This document shows, piece after piece, positions 9,901 to 18,477 of a stretch of 32,179 nt of DNA (position 1 is its first letter; each line of letters opens with the position of its first letter). The stretch spans positions 1 through 32,179 of the forward strand of contig JACROO010000045.1 in the NCBI GenBank assembly GCA_016214355.1, in the 5' to 3' direction. The stretch comes from Nitrospirota bacterium (GTDB lineage Bacteria > Nitrospirota > Thermodesulfovibrionia > UBA6902 > DSMQ01). Below the pieces are notes generated by a model. That model saw only the letters and a list, made by a program, of their open reading frames with translations, had not been told where the DNA came from and did no database searches. The position numbers and the translations under genes were made by a program.

Positions 9901-11273
9901 GCGCAGATGCCGGTGTTATAACGCGGTGCGAGGCTTTTCTTGACAGCATTAGCAATATAAAAGCAGTTAGCAGTGAGCAGTTGGCGGTTAGTAAAGAACT
10001 AACTGCTAACTGCTATCCGCTATCCGCTAAATCGCCAACTATCTCTCGTAATTTACAAAGGCGTATTATATTTATACCACGGATGTCAGACCATGCATTG
10101 GGGATTGCTGCAGCCTTTGAGTCCTGCGGGGTTGACGCTGAGGTCTTGGATGCGCCTGATATTGAAACCGTGAAGGTCGGGAGACAATACATTTCAGGGA
10201 AAGAATGCTATCCATGCGTTATCACAACAGGGGACATGGTAAAAAAGGCGATATCAAAAGACTTTAATCCTTCAAGGGCTGCCTTTTTCATGCCGTCAGG
10301 CGCAGGACCGTGCCGTTTCGGGCAATATAATATCCTCCACAGGCTTGTTCTGAGTGAAGCAGGATTCCCGGATGTCCCGATATTTTCCCCCAACCAGGAC
10401 GCATCTTTTTACAGGGAATTAGGCATGGTCGGCAAGGACCTCACTAAACATGCATGGAAAGGCATTATTGCAATAGAACTGCTGATGAAATGTCTTCATG
10501 AAACAAGACCCTATGAAAGTAACAAAGGAGAAACCGAAAATATTTACAAAGAATATCTCGTAAAAATCAGCCGGAGCGTTAAAAGCCATAATGGCGCTAT
10601 GCATGAACTTTTGAGAGAAATGCAGAGGACATTTTCTGCAGTACCAAAAAATACCCGGAAAAAGCCCCTTGTCGGCATTGTCGGAGAAATCTTTGTCAGG
10701 CACAATGCCTTTTCAAATGAAGATATTATCAGAAAGATAGAGGCGCTGGGCGGTGAGGTCTGGCTTGCTCCCGTAGAAGAATGGCTTTATTATGTAAATC
10801 AGATGGGACTGCGCAAGGCAGTAAACAAATTCAGGAGTATGCCTTTTTCAAAAAAAGCTGCGTCAGAAACCTTAAGCATCTTTGTTACAGGACTTGTGCA
10901 AAAAAGGATTGAACATGAATTTTCAAAACCGTTTAACGGGTTTCTTAAAACAGTTAAGGAGCCTTCAACAAAAAAAATATTTGCAAATGCCTTACCATAC
11001 CTGCATAATTCTTTTGAAGGCGAGGCGATTCTGAGCATGGGCAAGGCGGTGGATTTTGTTCAAAGGGGAGCCTCTGGCATTATCAGCGTAATGCCTTTCG
11101 GCTGCATGCCGGGAACTATCGTAAGCGCCTTATTGAAAGGACTAAAACAGGATACGGACATTCCGTGCCTCAGCATCGCATATGACGGGGCAGAGGCAAC
11201 ATGCTCTGAGATACAGCTTGAGGCTTTTATGCATCAGGCGGCAGTGTTGTTAAATGGCGCAAAAAGAAGATGA
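6957..11273 (+). CDS. Acyl-CoA dehydratase activase fusion: two BcrA/BadF/HgdC ATPase domains + DUF2229-like + HgdB-like region
   Basis: Two activase copies (KKFIGLDAGSVSVKIAVLD...CAAGTGSFLDQQAERL and YLGIDIGSISTNLAVIDEDG...CAAGTGSFIEEQAEKL), then GIPRIFFFHDLLPFWSTLLWELGFEVELSDKT and a Cys-containing C-terminal region (SGKECYPCVITTGDMVKK; FGCMPGTIVSALLKGL). Confidence 0.92.
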   Translation: MKKFIGLDAGSVSVKIAVLDAEGSILETKYVRHKGKPLTVACDLLSEINCPYSLSITGSAGRLIAQIFGIEPVNEIVAQSYSTKKLFPHINTVFEMGGEDSKLILLENGRVKEFSMNSVCAAGTGSFLDQQAERLRLSIEEFSEIALKSETPPRIAGRCSVFAKSDMIHLQQIATPMEDIVAGLCFAVARNFKGSICKNMALTEPVSFQGGVASNKGVTKAIKEVFGFKGLLIPEHYALMPAIGAALNDMEQGGGNTYDIEKLKAFLSSRKNEDRGHEPLTKVHSSQFTVYTKQTPTYQLSTVNRQLSTKAYLGIDIGSISTNLAVIDEDGGLLAKRYLMTAGRPIEAVRQGLAEIGGEIGNNVKIIGVGTTGSGRYMIADFVGADIVKNEITAQATAAVAIDTEVDTIFEIGGQDSKYISIKDGVIVDFEMNKACAAGTGSFIEEQAEKLDLSVKEEFSKMAFESRNPCALGERCTVFMENSLLSRQQRGIPKEDLVAGLSYSIVQNYINRVVGDKKIGEKIFFQGGVAFNEAVVAAFEKYLNKSITVPPHHDVTGAIGMAIIARGYMKNKKSAISSEQLAVSKNELTANSYSLTAESSFKGFDLSRRNYEIKSFGCKGCENLCEINSVRIEGEKDPLFYGSRCEKYDVKRKKKYSSNIDMPDLFAEREDILTKTHREYKERFSVPSSQFPVRIGIPRIFFFHDLLPFWSTLLWELGFEVELSDKTTRQIVNKGVENILSESCFPHKASHGHIKNLIEKNVDAILIPSFINLNSSIEAMRGFACPYVQTIPYIARAAFGKAENRIKFLNPVVNKELGEDFLLSELHKTLRHYNISKHKIKKAVIKAENVQGEFISAVKNRGKKVLGNLNGKTIVILGRSYNAFDSGMNLDIPKKLSDLGVLSIPMDYLPLEEIDISSKWPGMYWRSGQNILRAAEIIRNNTDLFALYLGNFSCGPDSFIHKYFKETIGSKPFLQIEIDEHSADAGVITRCEAFLDSISNIKAVSSEQLAVSKELTANCYPLSAKSPTISRNLQRRIIFIPRMSDHALGIAAAFESCGVDAEVLDAPDIETVKVGRQYISGKECYPCVITTGDMVKKAISKDFNPSRAAFFMPSGAGPCRFGQYNILHRLVLSEAGFPDVPIFSPNQDASFYRELGMVGKDLTKHAWKGIIAIELLMKCLHETRPYESNKGETENIYKEYLVKISRSVKSHNGAMHELLREMQRTFSAVPKNTRKKPLVGIVGEIFVRHNAFSNEDIIRKIEALGGEVWLAPVEEWLYYVNQMGLRKAVNKFRSMPFSKKAASETLSIFVTGLVQKRIEHEFSKPFNGFLKTVKEPSTKKIFANALPYLHNSFEGEAILSMGKAVDFVQRGASGIISVMPFGCMPGTIVSALLKGLKQDTDIPCLSIAYDGAEATCSEIQLEAFMHQAAVLLNGAKRR
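7803..7882. repeat. Heptad-stutter inverted element, in frame in the activase linker
   Basis: Left GTTCATA GTTCACA GTTTACA GTTTACA; right TATCAAC TGTCAAC CGTCAAC CGTCAAC TGTCAAC; encodes VHSSQFTVYTKQTPTYQLSTVNRQLSTK. Confidence 0.92.
8681..8751. repeat. Heptad-stutter inverted element, in frame
   Basis: Left GATTAGC AGTGAGC AGTTAGC AGTTAGT; right ACTAACA GCTAACA GCTATTC GCTAACT GCTGAGT; encodes ISSEQLAVSKNELTANSYSLTAES. Confidence 0.92.
9006..9036. repeat. Heptad-stutter tandem (single arm), in frame
   Basis: TTCTCAG TTCCCAG TTCTCAG TTCCCAG TTC; encodes FSVPSSQFPV. Confidence 0.9.
9963..10032. repeat. Heptad-stutter inverted element, in frame
   Basis: Left GCAGTTA GCAGTGA GCAGTTG GCGGTTA; right ACTAACT GCTAACT GCTATCC GCTATCC GCTAAAT; encodes AVSSEQLAVSKELTANCYPLSAKS. 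Confidence 0.92.
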
Positions 11274-11329
11274 GCAAGCACAAGCACAAGAAGCTTCTCA
11301 AAAAAACCAAACATCAGAGAAGAAAATAG
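11270..11329 (+). CDS. Very small basic protein resembling bS22 / AURKAIP1-COX24 domain ribosomal mini-proteins
   Basis: ATG overlaps the upstream stop (ATGA). MSKHKHKKLLKKTKHQRRK*. The same frame is open upstream to 11222 and reads GGSVVKWRKKK-MSKHKHKKLLKKTKHQRRK, resembling the family pattern ([24 protein letters not shown]...QRRK, recalled from memory). Confidence 0.55.
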   Translation: MSKHKHKKLLKKTKHQRRK

Positions 11330-11360
11330 CGCCTGTGGAACGCAGGTAACCGGGCTATTT
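11324..11360. repeat. Imperfect hairpin overlapping the mini-ORF stop
   Basis: AAATAGC-g-CCTG-tggaacg-CAGG-taaccgg-GCTATTT. Confidence 0.6.
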
Positions 11361-11368
11361 CTTGCCTC

Positions 11369-11398
11369 TTGACATCTTGGAATATAATACCTTATACT
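11369..11398 (+). promoter_or_regulatory. Candidate sigma70-type promoter upstream of the lipoprotein gene
   Basis: TTGACA-18 nt-TATACT. Confidence 0.5.
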
Positions 11399-11458
11399 TT
11401 TTAAGTTTTTAATAATCCAGCCAAGTACAATATTTTATTTAAGGGGGAAGGTGCAATT

Positions 11459-12394
11459 ATGAAGATGTTATTCAGTTATAAGAGAAATTTATTGCTGTTT
11501 ATTGCGGGTATTTTTATTTTGACAGCCGCAGGTTTTTTGCTGACAAGCTGCGGCGCAGGCCCGCAGACTAAGGTGACGGAGCCAGAGAATGGGGATTTCG
11601 CTCTTCAATTTACTGGTGCTGAATATGTTAGAGCAGATATAACTCAAGGACAGGGGTCATCGCTCAGGAATAAACCTGTTACAGTTGAAGCGTGGGTAAA
11701 GACAACTGCCACAACTTTAACGACCATTTTTGCGCGGGGAGCTACTACAGGAGCTATTTTATTTGTTGATAATGGTGCAAATTGTGCTGCTGCCGGCAGG
11801 GTTGGTTTTACCGATGGCGATGTATTTGTATGCAGTACTGCTGCGAAAAATGACGGCGCATGGCATCATCTGGCAGGAGTAATAGCAAATGCTGACCACA
11901 GCACTGTTCATGCAGAGTGTTCTTGTGCTACTATTGTATGCGGTGATTTGGATTCAGATTTGTCGTATAGAGATGAAATACCACATATAGATTTCTATGT
12001 AGACGGTGTTTTTCAGGATTGTGCTGCTCCAAGTTCAAGTATTTACCCTGCAGGTATTGATAACGGCACTAATGCAATGGGAGCTAATCCGGATGGGGTT
12101 GGGAGCAATCTTTCTGCTACCCCGGTTGATTTTACCGGAACTATTGATGAGGTTAGAATCTGGGGCGCTGCGAGAACAGAAAATCAGATTCAGCAATGCA
12201 TGCGGCAGGAGCTTGGCGTAACAGGAGGGGTATGCGGAATTGATAGCAGTATTTTAGAAGGTTACTGGAAACTTAATGAGGGAACCGGTCACAAGGCTAC
12301 TGATGCCTCGGGTCATGGCATTGACGGTTCAAAATATATTTCTGCTACTTCTGCTAACTGGGACGGCGGCTGGGTTTCAGGTTATCCGTTTTAA
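11459..12394 (+). CDS. Lipoprotein with LamG / concanavalin-like domain
   Basis: Signal peptide with lipobox (FLLTSCGAG); FALQFTGAEYVRADITQ...VTVEAWVKTTATTLTTIFARG...WHHLAGVI...GTIDEVRIWGAARTENQIQ...LEGYWKLNEGTGHKATDASG. Confidence 0.75.
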   Translation: MKMLFSYKRNLLLFIAGIFILTAAGFLLTSCGAGPQTKVTEPENGDFALQFTGAEYVRADITQGQGSSLRNKPVTVEAWVKTTATTLTTIFARGATTGAILFVDNGANCAAAGRVGFTDGDVFVCSTAAKNDGAWHHLAGVIANADHSTVHAECSCATIVCGDLDSDLSYRDEIPHIDFYVDGVFQDCAAPSSSIYPAGIDNGTNAMGANPDGVGSNLSATPVDFTGTIDEVRIWGAARTENQIQQCMRQELGVTGGVCGIDSSILEGYWKLNEGTGHKATDASGHGIDGSKYISATSANWDGGWVSGYPF

Positions 12395-12448
12395 CTGCAC
12401 ATTTAGGGCAATTACATAAAGGGGAAGTGTTAAATCGCTTCTTTTTTT

Positions 12449-13240
12449 TTATTCCTTAAACCTTGTAACTTTTATGCCGATGAATTTCATTGATTTAAGA
12501 TAGTCGGCAAAAAGCACTTTTTTTACCCCGTTAGAAACATTTTTTCTAACGGGGTCAGTGTCTTTGCCTTTCACCCCGCTTGCATGGATTAAATAAATTT
12601 CTCTGTGTTCTGTGTTCTGTGTTCTGTGCTCTGTCTTTATAATCCCGATATGCCCGACTATTTCACCACCAACTCTCTTTTTAGGGTCTTTAATGAAAAA
12701 GACGATATCACCGTTTTTTAACATCTCAACGGCATTCACTGCCTCCTGTTTCAGAAGAATCTTAACTTTTTTTTGCCCGCGCGAGCCTTTTATGGATGTT
12801 GTCTTTCCGAGTTCTGCTGAAATATCATTCCCCCATTTACCGCTTAAAATCATATCTTCGCCGTATTGAAACCTGTCGCTGTAGTTTAAAACCGTGTTAT
12901 CCTGCAAAATCCCTTTTGTGTGAAACCGCATATCAAGCGCCTTTTCAATTGCCTGCTCAGGGGTACTGCTCAGGGCAAGCTCTGCAGACCTGAATACATG
13001 ATACATGCAGTCCACCCTTTCATCCGAGACTATCACTTCTCTCCTTACATATTCACCCAGCGGGTCAGGGTCATAAGGACTGCCGACAAACTGCTCTGCC
13101 CAGAAGGCAATTCTGTCAGCAAGAGGTTTATCTTTTAATGCCTGCTGCAGTCTATCAATATTTTCTGTTTCTAAGGCAGTTACATTTTGACTTGATAGAG
13201 TAAGTGCAATGATATATATTATTACTACAAACTTTTTCAT
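12449..13240 (-). CDS. DUF1460-like secreted N-acetylmuramoyl-L-alanine amidase-like protein
   Basis: Signal peptide; FWAEQFVGSPYDPDPLGEY...ERVDCMYHVFRSAELAL...NGDIVFFIKDPKKRVGGEIVGHIGII. Confidence 0.7.
   Translation of the reverse strand: MKKFVVIIYIIALTLSSQNVTALETENIDRLQQALKDKPLADRIAFWAEQFVGSPYDPDPLGEYVRREVIVSDERVDCMYHVFRSAELALSSTPEQAIEKALDMRFHTKGILQDNTVLNYSDRFQYGEDMILSGKWGNDISAELGKTTSIKGSRGQKKVKILLKQEAVNAVEMLKNGDIVFFIKDPKKRVGGEIVGHIGIIKTEHRTQNTEHREIYLIHASGVKGKDTDPVRKNVSNGVKKVLFADYLKSMKFIGIKVTRFKE
12524..12553. repeat. Hairpin ACCCCGTTAGAAA...TTTCTAACGGGGT inside the DUF1460-like CDS
   Basis: accccgttagaaacattttttctaacggggt; the same arms recur at 19073-19115; encodes TDPVRKNVSNGVKK. Confidence 0.85.
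12601..12635. repeat. Heptad-stutter tandem in the DUF1460-like CDS
   Basis: CTCTGTG TTCTGTG TTCTGTG TTCTGTG CTCTGTC; encodes TEHRTQNTEHR on the minus strand. Confidence 0.93.
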
Positions 13241-13334
13241 CTCACTTAAAGTTTAAAAATAAAAAAGCAAAATTGCAAATGAACCACCCTGCGGCAGAGA
13301 CTGTAGGGCATCTAAAAAATTTATTTTGTTAGCT

Positions 13335-13495
13335 GTCATTCCTGCGGAAGTCTATGACCCGTGCCTATGGCTCGGAGCCAACGGCTCATAGAGGGTCACG
13401 ACCCATAGGGCAGGAATCCAGAAAAAACAAAAGACTGGATTCTCTACGAGTCATAGACCGCATCTCTACGAGTCGTAGGCAAGTGCGGAATGACG
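13335..13495. repeat. Composite nested palindrome upstream of smc
   Basis: GTCATTCCTGCGGAAG (13335-13350) + ~59-nt internal palindromic block (13351-13409) + GCAGGAATCCAG (13410-13421), then CTGGATTC...GTGCGGAATGAC. The 24.47 kb copy reads GTCATTCCTGCGGAAGCAGGAATCCA with no block. Confidence 0.85.
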
Positions 13496-13510
13496 TAAAC
13501 GAGTGCAGAT

Positions 13511-16500
13511 ATGCGAGTTGAGAAAATAGAACTAATAGGCTTCAAGTCTTTTTCCGAAAAAACTGTCTTTAATTTCCATCACGGAATTACCGCAATTATT
13601 GGTCCTAACGGCTGCGGCAAAAGCAATATTGTTGATGCCGTTAAGTGGGTCCTCGGTGAACAGAGCGCCAAAAGCCTTAGAGGCGCCAGCATGGAAGATG
13701 TCATATTCAACGGCTCTGTCTCAAAAAAACAAAAAGGGATGGCAGAGGTAACTTTTGTAATATCAGGAATCAGCAGCGGTTCATCCGGAAATGGTGAAGT
13801 CTCTGTCACAAGGCGTCTCTACAGGTCCGGCGAGAGCGAATATCTTATAAATAAAGTGCCGTGCAGGCTTAAAGATATTAAAGACCTCTTTCTTGATACA
13901 GGACTTGAGCTCAAAACCTATTCAATATTAGAACAGGGCAGGATGGACGAAATCATTACTTCAAAACCTCTGGACAGGAGGTTCCTGATTGAAGAAGTCG
14001 CCGGCGTTATGAAATACAAGGTGCGAAAGGCTGAGGCACTTCAAAAACTTGAGTCATCCCAGACAAACCTCCAGAGATTACAGGATATAATTACTGAAGT
14101 TAAACGTCAGATTAACTCTATTGACAGATATGCAAAAAAGGCAGAAAGGTATAAAAGACTTTTTGAGGAAATCAAAGACATTGAAATTAGAATTGCCGCA
14201 AGGGATACAAATCTCTTAAGTAAAGAGCTCTCAGATATTACGTCATCAGAGAATTCGCTCAAATCACATGAGGCTGAACTCTCTGCGAACATGCACTCAG
14301 CAGAAGCACTGATAGAGCAAAAAAAGCTTGTATGCCTTGAAAATGAAAAAAAACTCGCGGAGATTCAATCTAAGCTCTATTCTGCTGAAAGAGAAGTTAC
14401 AGAGGGTGAAGGCAAAGCAGCACTTCTCAGAAGCGAATGTGACAATCTGAAAGGCAGGCTCCACAGGCTGTTTTCGCGCGACAGTGAACTTGCCATTGAG
14501 ACAGAAAACATCAGCACCCAGAATAAAGAGGCAGAAGATACCTCCATGAAGTTAAGTTATGAGATATCAAGCCTTGAGGAAATCCTCAGGACAAGGAGCA
14601 GTTCATTTCAGGATTCTGAAAATGAAATTCTGGGGCTTGAACAAATTCTTGAATCCGGAAGAAAGCAGCTTTTTGACAAGGCAGAGAGCATCATTGCCCT
14701 TAAAAATGAGATAAGCAATCTGACAGCATTGATAGAAGACCTCAATAGAAAAGAAGACAAAAATACCGGTGATATAAATTCTGCTAAAGAAAAAATTTTC
14801 TTGCTCGGCACTTCAATCAGGGAAATAAATAACAGTTGTTTAAATTTAGATTCAGAATTTAAAAACAGGACAGAGACAAAAGAAAGGCTGATTAGCGACA
14901 TAGACAGAAAAAAAGAGGAACTGGCAAAGATAGAAGAACAGCTTTATAAGGACAGGGAAGAACTCGCCTTCTTGACTTCAAGGCTTGAATCCCTGACAGA
15001 GTTATACAGGGACAAAAGAGAAGGCGTAGAGGAAAACATAAAGATACTCTGCCAGGTAGCTGATATTTTTGAGAGTCCTCCGGAGTATGAGACCGCGATA
15101 GAGGCAGCACTCGGAGAAAAACTCAGCGCAGCAGTCGTAGATAACCACCATGAAATAAAAAAGGCATTAGATTTTATAAAAGAACATAAAATAAACAGAA
15201 CTGCCTTTATACCTGTAAATATAAATTTCCACGGTGCAGTTCAGCAGGCTTCTGCTGCGACGGAAAATCAGGAAGGAGTTATTGGCAGAGCCGTTGATTT
15301 TGTCAAGGCAAAGGAAGGGTTTGAAAAAATTGTGGCGTCCCTGCTTAACAATGTGCTTATAGTTAATAACCTGAACGCAGTGTTTGACCTCTGGCAGTCT
15401 TCGCATCAGGTGCATCCGCTAAATGGGACGGCAAAACTCTTTGTCACACTTGACGGAGATGTGCTTGAACCTTCAGGCATTGCCGTTGGCGGCATTGAAA
15501 AAGGCATTCTGAAGGTAAAGCGCGAGATTAAACAGCTTAAAAAAACTATTACTTCAAAGAAGTCTGATATTTCTTCATACGAGGGGAAAGTGGCATCCTT
15601 CAAAGAAGACATTGCATCTATAGATAAAAACATTTCCTCCATCATAGAGGAAATTTCCCGCATTGAAAAAGATCGTCATGAGCTTCAACTGAAAATAGTC
15701 AGCCTGCAGGAAGAAAACCTGACTCAGGAAAAGAAATTAGAATACCTCGTCATTGAACTTGATGAATACCGGAAAGAAAGAGATACGGCTCTGCAGGTTT
15801 TAAATGAAAAGAATACTGCCTGTAAGGCGCAGGAAGATGAACGCTCTGCAATAGAAGACAGGATAAGAAACGCCCATAGCGCAATTACTGATAAAAAAGA
15901 AATACTTGAGGCACTGCGCACTGAACTCACAGAGACTAAACTCTCTATTGCCGCTCTCAGGGAAAAGATTGATTCTCTGGGAAGGGAAAAAGAAAGGCTC
16001 AACACATCCCTTTCAGAGATAAAAAAGAAAAAAGAAGAAATATCAGGGGAACGCCTTGAGATTGAGCAGCGAATCGGACAGAAAGAGGATGAGATAAAAG
16101 AAAAAGAAGACCTCCTCAGGTCTTCTGTGGTTACAATCGGAGAAATGCAGGCTGAACTTTCAAATGTAAAAGATATGCTCGAGGCTAAAACAGCAGAACT
16201 GAATCTGATAGAAAAACAGCAGAAGTCCTACGCGTCAGGGCTGGAATTAGTCCGCAGGGAGCTTTCGCAGGCGGAGCTAAAAAAGACAGAGGCATCTTTA
16301 AGGCTTAAGTATATAACAGAAGATATTAAAAAGTCCTACGGTATTGAGCTTGCCGTTTCAGAACAGCCGACGGCTGAACCATCTCTTTCAGAAAACGAAG
16401 AAAGGCTCCCGGCATTAAGGGAAAAACTTCAGGAGATAGGGCCTGTTAATCTCGGCACGCTGGAAGAATTTGAGGAGCTCAAGACAAGGTATGAATTTCT

Positions 16501-17035
16501 GACCCGGCAGCAGGATGACCTCATTCAGTCCATAAGCTCACTGCAAGATGCAATTTCAAAAATAAACAGGACAACGCACAAGAGGCTCACAGAGGCATTT
16601 GAGGCGCTGAACGCAAAATTTAAAGAAGTCTTTGCAGTGCTTTTTGGAAAAGGCAGGGCAGAACTTACCCTTACCTCAAACAACATCCTTGAGGCAGGCA
16701 TTGAAATAGTGGCACAGCCGCCCGGCAAAAAATTACAGAATTTAATGTTGCTCTCAGGCGGAGAAAAGGCGCTGACAGCTCTTTCCCTGCTCTTTGCAGG
16801 TTTTATGATAAAGCCCACTCCTTTATGCCTTCTGGATGAGGTGGATGCACCGCTGGATGAATCAAATACGGATAGATTTGTTGCCTTACTGACAGAACTT
16901 GCAAAAAATATCCAGTTTATTACCATCACCCACAACCGGAGAACCATGGAAGCTGCTGAATACATATACGGTATTACGATGGAAGAGCCCGGAGTATCTA
17001 AGGTTATCTCAGTGCATATGGCGGAAGCGGTGTGA
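13511..17035 (+). CDS. smc: Chromosome segregation protein SMC
   Basis: ELIGFKSFSEKTVFNFHHGITAIIGPNGCGKSNIVDAVKWVLGEQSAKSLRG; coiled coils; hinge; LLSGGEKALTALSLLFA...CLLDEVDAPLDESN. Confidence 0.98.
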   Translation: MRVEKIELIGFKSFSEKTVFNFHHGITAIIGPNGCGKSNIVDAVKWVLGEQSAKSLRGASMEDVIFNGSVSKKQKGMAEVTFVISGISSGSSGNGEVSVTRRLYRSGESEYLINKVPCRLKDIKDLFLDTGLELKTYSILEQGRMDEIITSKPLDRRFLIEEVAGVMKYKVRKAEALQKLESSQTNLQRLQDIITEVKRQINSIDRYAKKAERYKRLFEEIKDIEIRIAARDTNLLSKELSDITSSENSLKSHEAELSANMHSAEALIEQKKLVCLENEKKLAEIQSKLYSAEREVTEGEGKAALLRSECDNLKGRLHRLFSRDSELAIETENISTQNKEAEDTSMKLSYEISSLEEILRTRSSSFQDSENEILGLEQILESGRKQLFDKAESIIALKNEISNLTALIEDLNRKEDKNTGDINSAKEKIFLLGTSIREINNSCLNLDSEFKNRTETKERLISDIDRKKEELAKIEEQLYKDREELAFLTSRLESLTELYRDKREGVEENIKILCQVADIFESPPEYETAIEAALGEKLSAAVVDNHHEIKKALDFIKEHKINRTAFIPVNINFHGAVQQASAATENQEGVIGRAVDFVKAKEGFEKIVASLLNNVLIVNNLNAVFDLWQSSHQVHPLNGTAKLFVTLDGDVLEPSGIAVGGIEKGILKVKREIKQLKKTITSKKSDISSYEGKVASFKEDIASIDKNISSIIEEISRIEKDRHELQLKIVSLQEENLTQEKKLEYLVIELDEYRKERDTALQVLNEKNTACKAQEDERSAIEDRIRNAHSAITDKKEILEALRTELTETKLSIAALREKIDSLGREKERLNTSLSEIKKKKEEISGERLEIEQRIGQKEDEIKEKEDLLRSSVVTIGEMQAELSNVKDMLEAKTAELNLIEKQQKSYASGLELVRRELSQAELKKTEASLRLKYITEDIKKSYGIELAVSEQPTAEPSLSENEERLPALREKLQEIGPVNLGTLEEFEELKTRYEFLTRQQDDLIQSISSLQDAISKINRTTHKRLTEAFEALNAKFKEVFAVLFGKGRAELTLTSNNILEAGIEIVAQPPGKKLQNLMLLSGGEKALTALSLLFAGFMIKPTPLCLLDEVDAPLDESNTDRFVALLTELAKNIQFITITHNRRTMEAAEYIYGITMEEPGVSKVISVHMAEAV

Positions 17036-18396
17036 AAAACATCAAGGACATCCTGCCCGGCAGGGTATTAACAGATATAGAAGACCTTTTCTGCTACGGA
17101 TTTGATGCCTCATCCTTTGAAGGGCTCCCTTCTGCCGTAATCAGACCGGTTAATACCGATGAAGTTTCCATCGCTGTCACCTTTGCATTTGAGCGGGGCG
17201 TCCCTTTGATTCCCCGCGGCGCAGGGACAGGCATGACAGCAGGCGCAGTCCCAAATCTTCGGGATTCAATCATACTTTCCCTTGAGGGAATGAACAGAAT
17301 TATTGATATTGACGATAAAAATCTCGTCGCTGTACTTGAACATGGTGTTATAAACGCCGCATTGCAGAATAAATTAGAGTCAATGGGATTTTTTTATCCG
17401 CCTGACCCCGCAAGCATGGATTTCTGCACGATAGGCGGAAATGTCGCAGAAAACGCAGGTGGTCCGAGGGCGCTTAAATACGGCGTTACCAGGGATTATG
17501 TCCTTGGACTTGAGCTCGTCCTTCCAAACGGCAAAGTCCTTACAACAGGCGTAAAAACACATAAAGGAGTCGTGGGCTATGACCTGACAAGGCTTATAGT
17601 AGGCTCTGAAGGGACGCTTGCCGTCATAACAAAGATATTTTTAAAGGTACTGCCTCAGCCGGAGGAAATAGCTACCCTTTTATGCCCGTTCCCTAAATTG
17701 GAGTCAGCAGCAATGGCAGTCTCTAAGATAACAGCGTCAAAGATAATACCGAGAACCCTTGAATTCATGGACCACGAGGCAATCAAGGCTGTTGAAAATT
17801 ACAAACCTGTGGGGCTTCCTGCTGACGCCGAGGCATTGCTCCTGATAGAAGTTGACGGTGCGCCGGCTTCGGTAAATGCAGAGGCTGATAAAATAGCAGC
17901 AATCTGCACTTCTTTGGGTGCTGATGTCCGCGTAGCAGACGATATTTACTCAAGAAAGCGGCTTTGGGAGGCGAGGAGGTCAGTATCACCTGCACTTTAC
18001 AGGATAAGCCCTTCAAAGATAAACGAGGACATTGTTGTTCCGAGAAGCAAAATACCGGAGATGATACTCTCACTGAGAAACATAGGGGACAGGTATGGTT
18101 TAAAAATAGTGAATTTTGGACATGCAGGCGATGGGAACATCCACGTAAACATCATGACCGATAAAAATAATCAGGAGGAATATCAAAAGGCAAAAGACTC
18201 AGTAAAAGATATTTTTGAAGCCACGCTCAGATTAGGCGGAACCATCTCGGGAGAGCATGGGGTAGGGCTGAGCAAAGCAGAATATCTGAAGATGGAACTT
18301 TCTCCTTTAGGTATTGAGCTTATGAAGGCCATAAAAAAGACTTTTGACCCGAAAGGCATCATGAATCCCGGCAAGATATTTCCGGCTGATATTTAA
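17032..18396 (+). CDS. glcD: FAD-linked oxidase, glycolate oxidase subunit GlcD-like
   Basis: IPRGAGTGMTAGAVP...GNVAENAGGPRALKYGVTRDYVLGLELVLPNG...SGEHGVGLSKAEYL; GTG start overlaps the smc stop. Confidence 0.85.
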   Translation: MKNIKDILPGRVLTDIEDLFCYGFDASSFEGLPSAVIRPVNTDEVSIAVTFAFERGVPLIPRGAGTGMTAGAVPNLRDSIILSLEGMNRIIDIDDKNLVAVLEHGVINAALQNKLESMGFFYPPDPASMDFCTIGGNVAENAGGPRALKYGVTRDYVLGLELVLPNGKVLTTGVKTHKGVVGYDLTRLIVGSEGTLAVITKIFLKVLPQPEEIATLLCPFPKLESAAMAVSKITASKIIPRTLEFMDHEAIKAVENYKPVGLPADAEALLLIEVDGAPASVNAEADKIAAICTSLGADVRVADDIYSRKRLWEARRSVSPALYRISPSKINEDIVVPRSKIPEMILSLRNIGDRYGLKIVNFGHAGDGNIHVNIMTDKNNQEEYQKAKDSVKDIFEATLRLGGTISGEHGVGLSKAEYLKMELSPLGIELMKAIKKTFDPKGIMNPGKIFPADI

Positions 18397-18477
18397 GTCA
18401 TCTAAGTGACAAATGGAGGATTAAACCCTTAAATGAATTTACACAGAAGTCTTGACACTAATAAGACTTTTCGTTGT

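Noticed and set aside
7803-10032. CRISPR-like arrays
   Set aside because: Units are 7 nt, degenerate and contiguous, with no unique spacers of CRISPR length and no cas genes in the window.
11259-11270. Programmed -1 frameshift from the activase into the bS22-like frame at gcaaaaagaaga
   Set aside because: The A-run does not form a classical X XXY YYZ heptamer in the activase frame, and no downstream stimulator was established. Kept only as a possibility in the mini-ORF finding.
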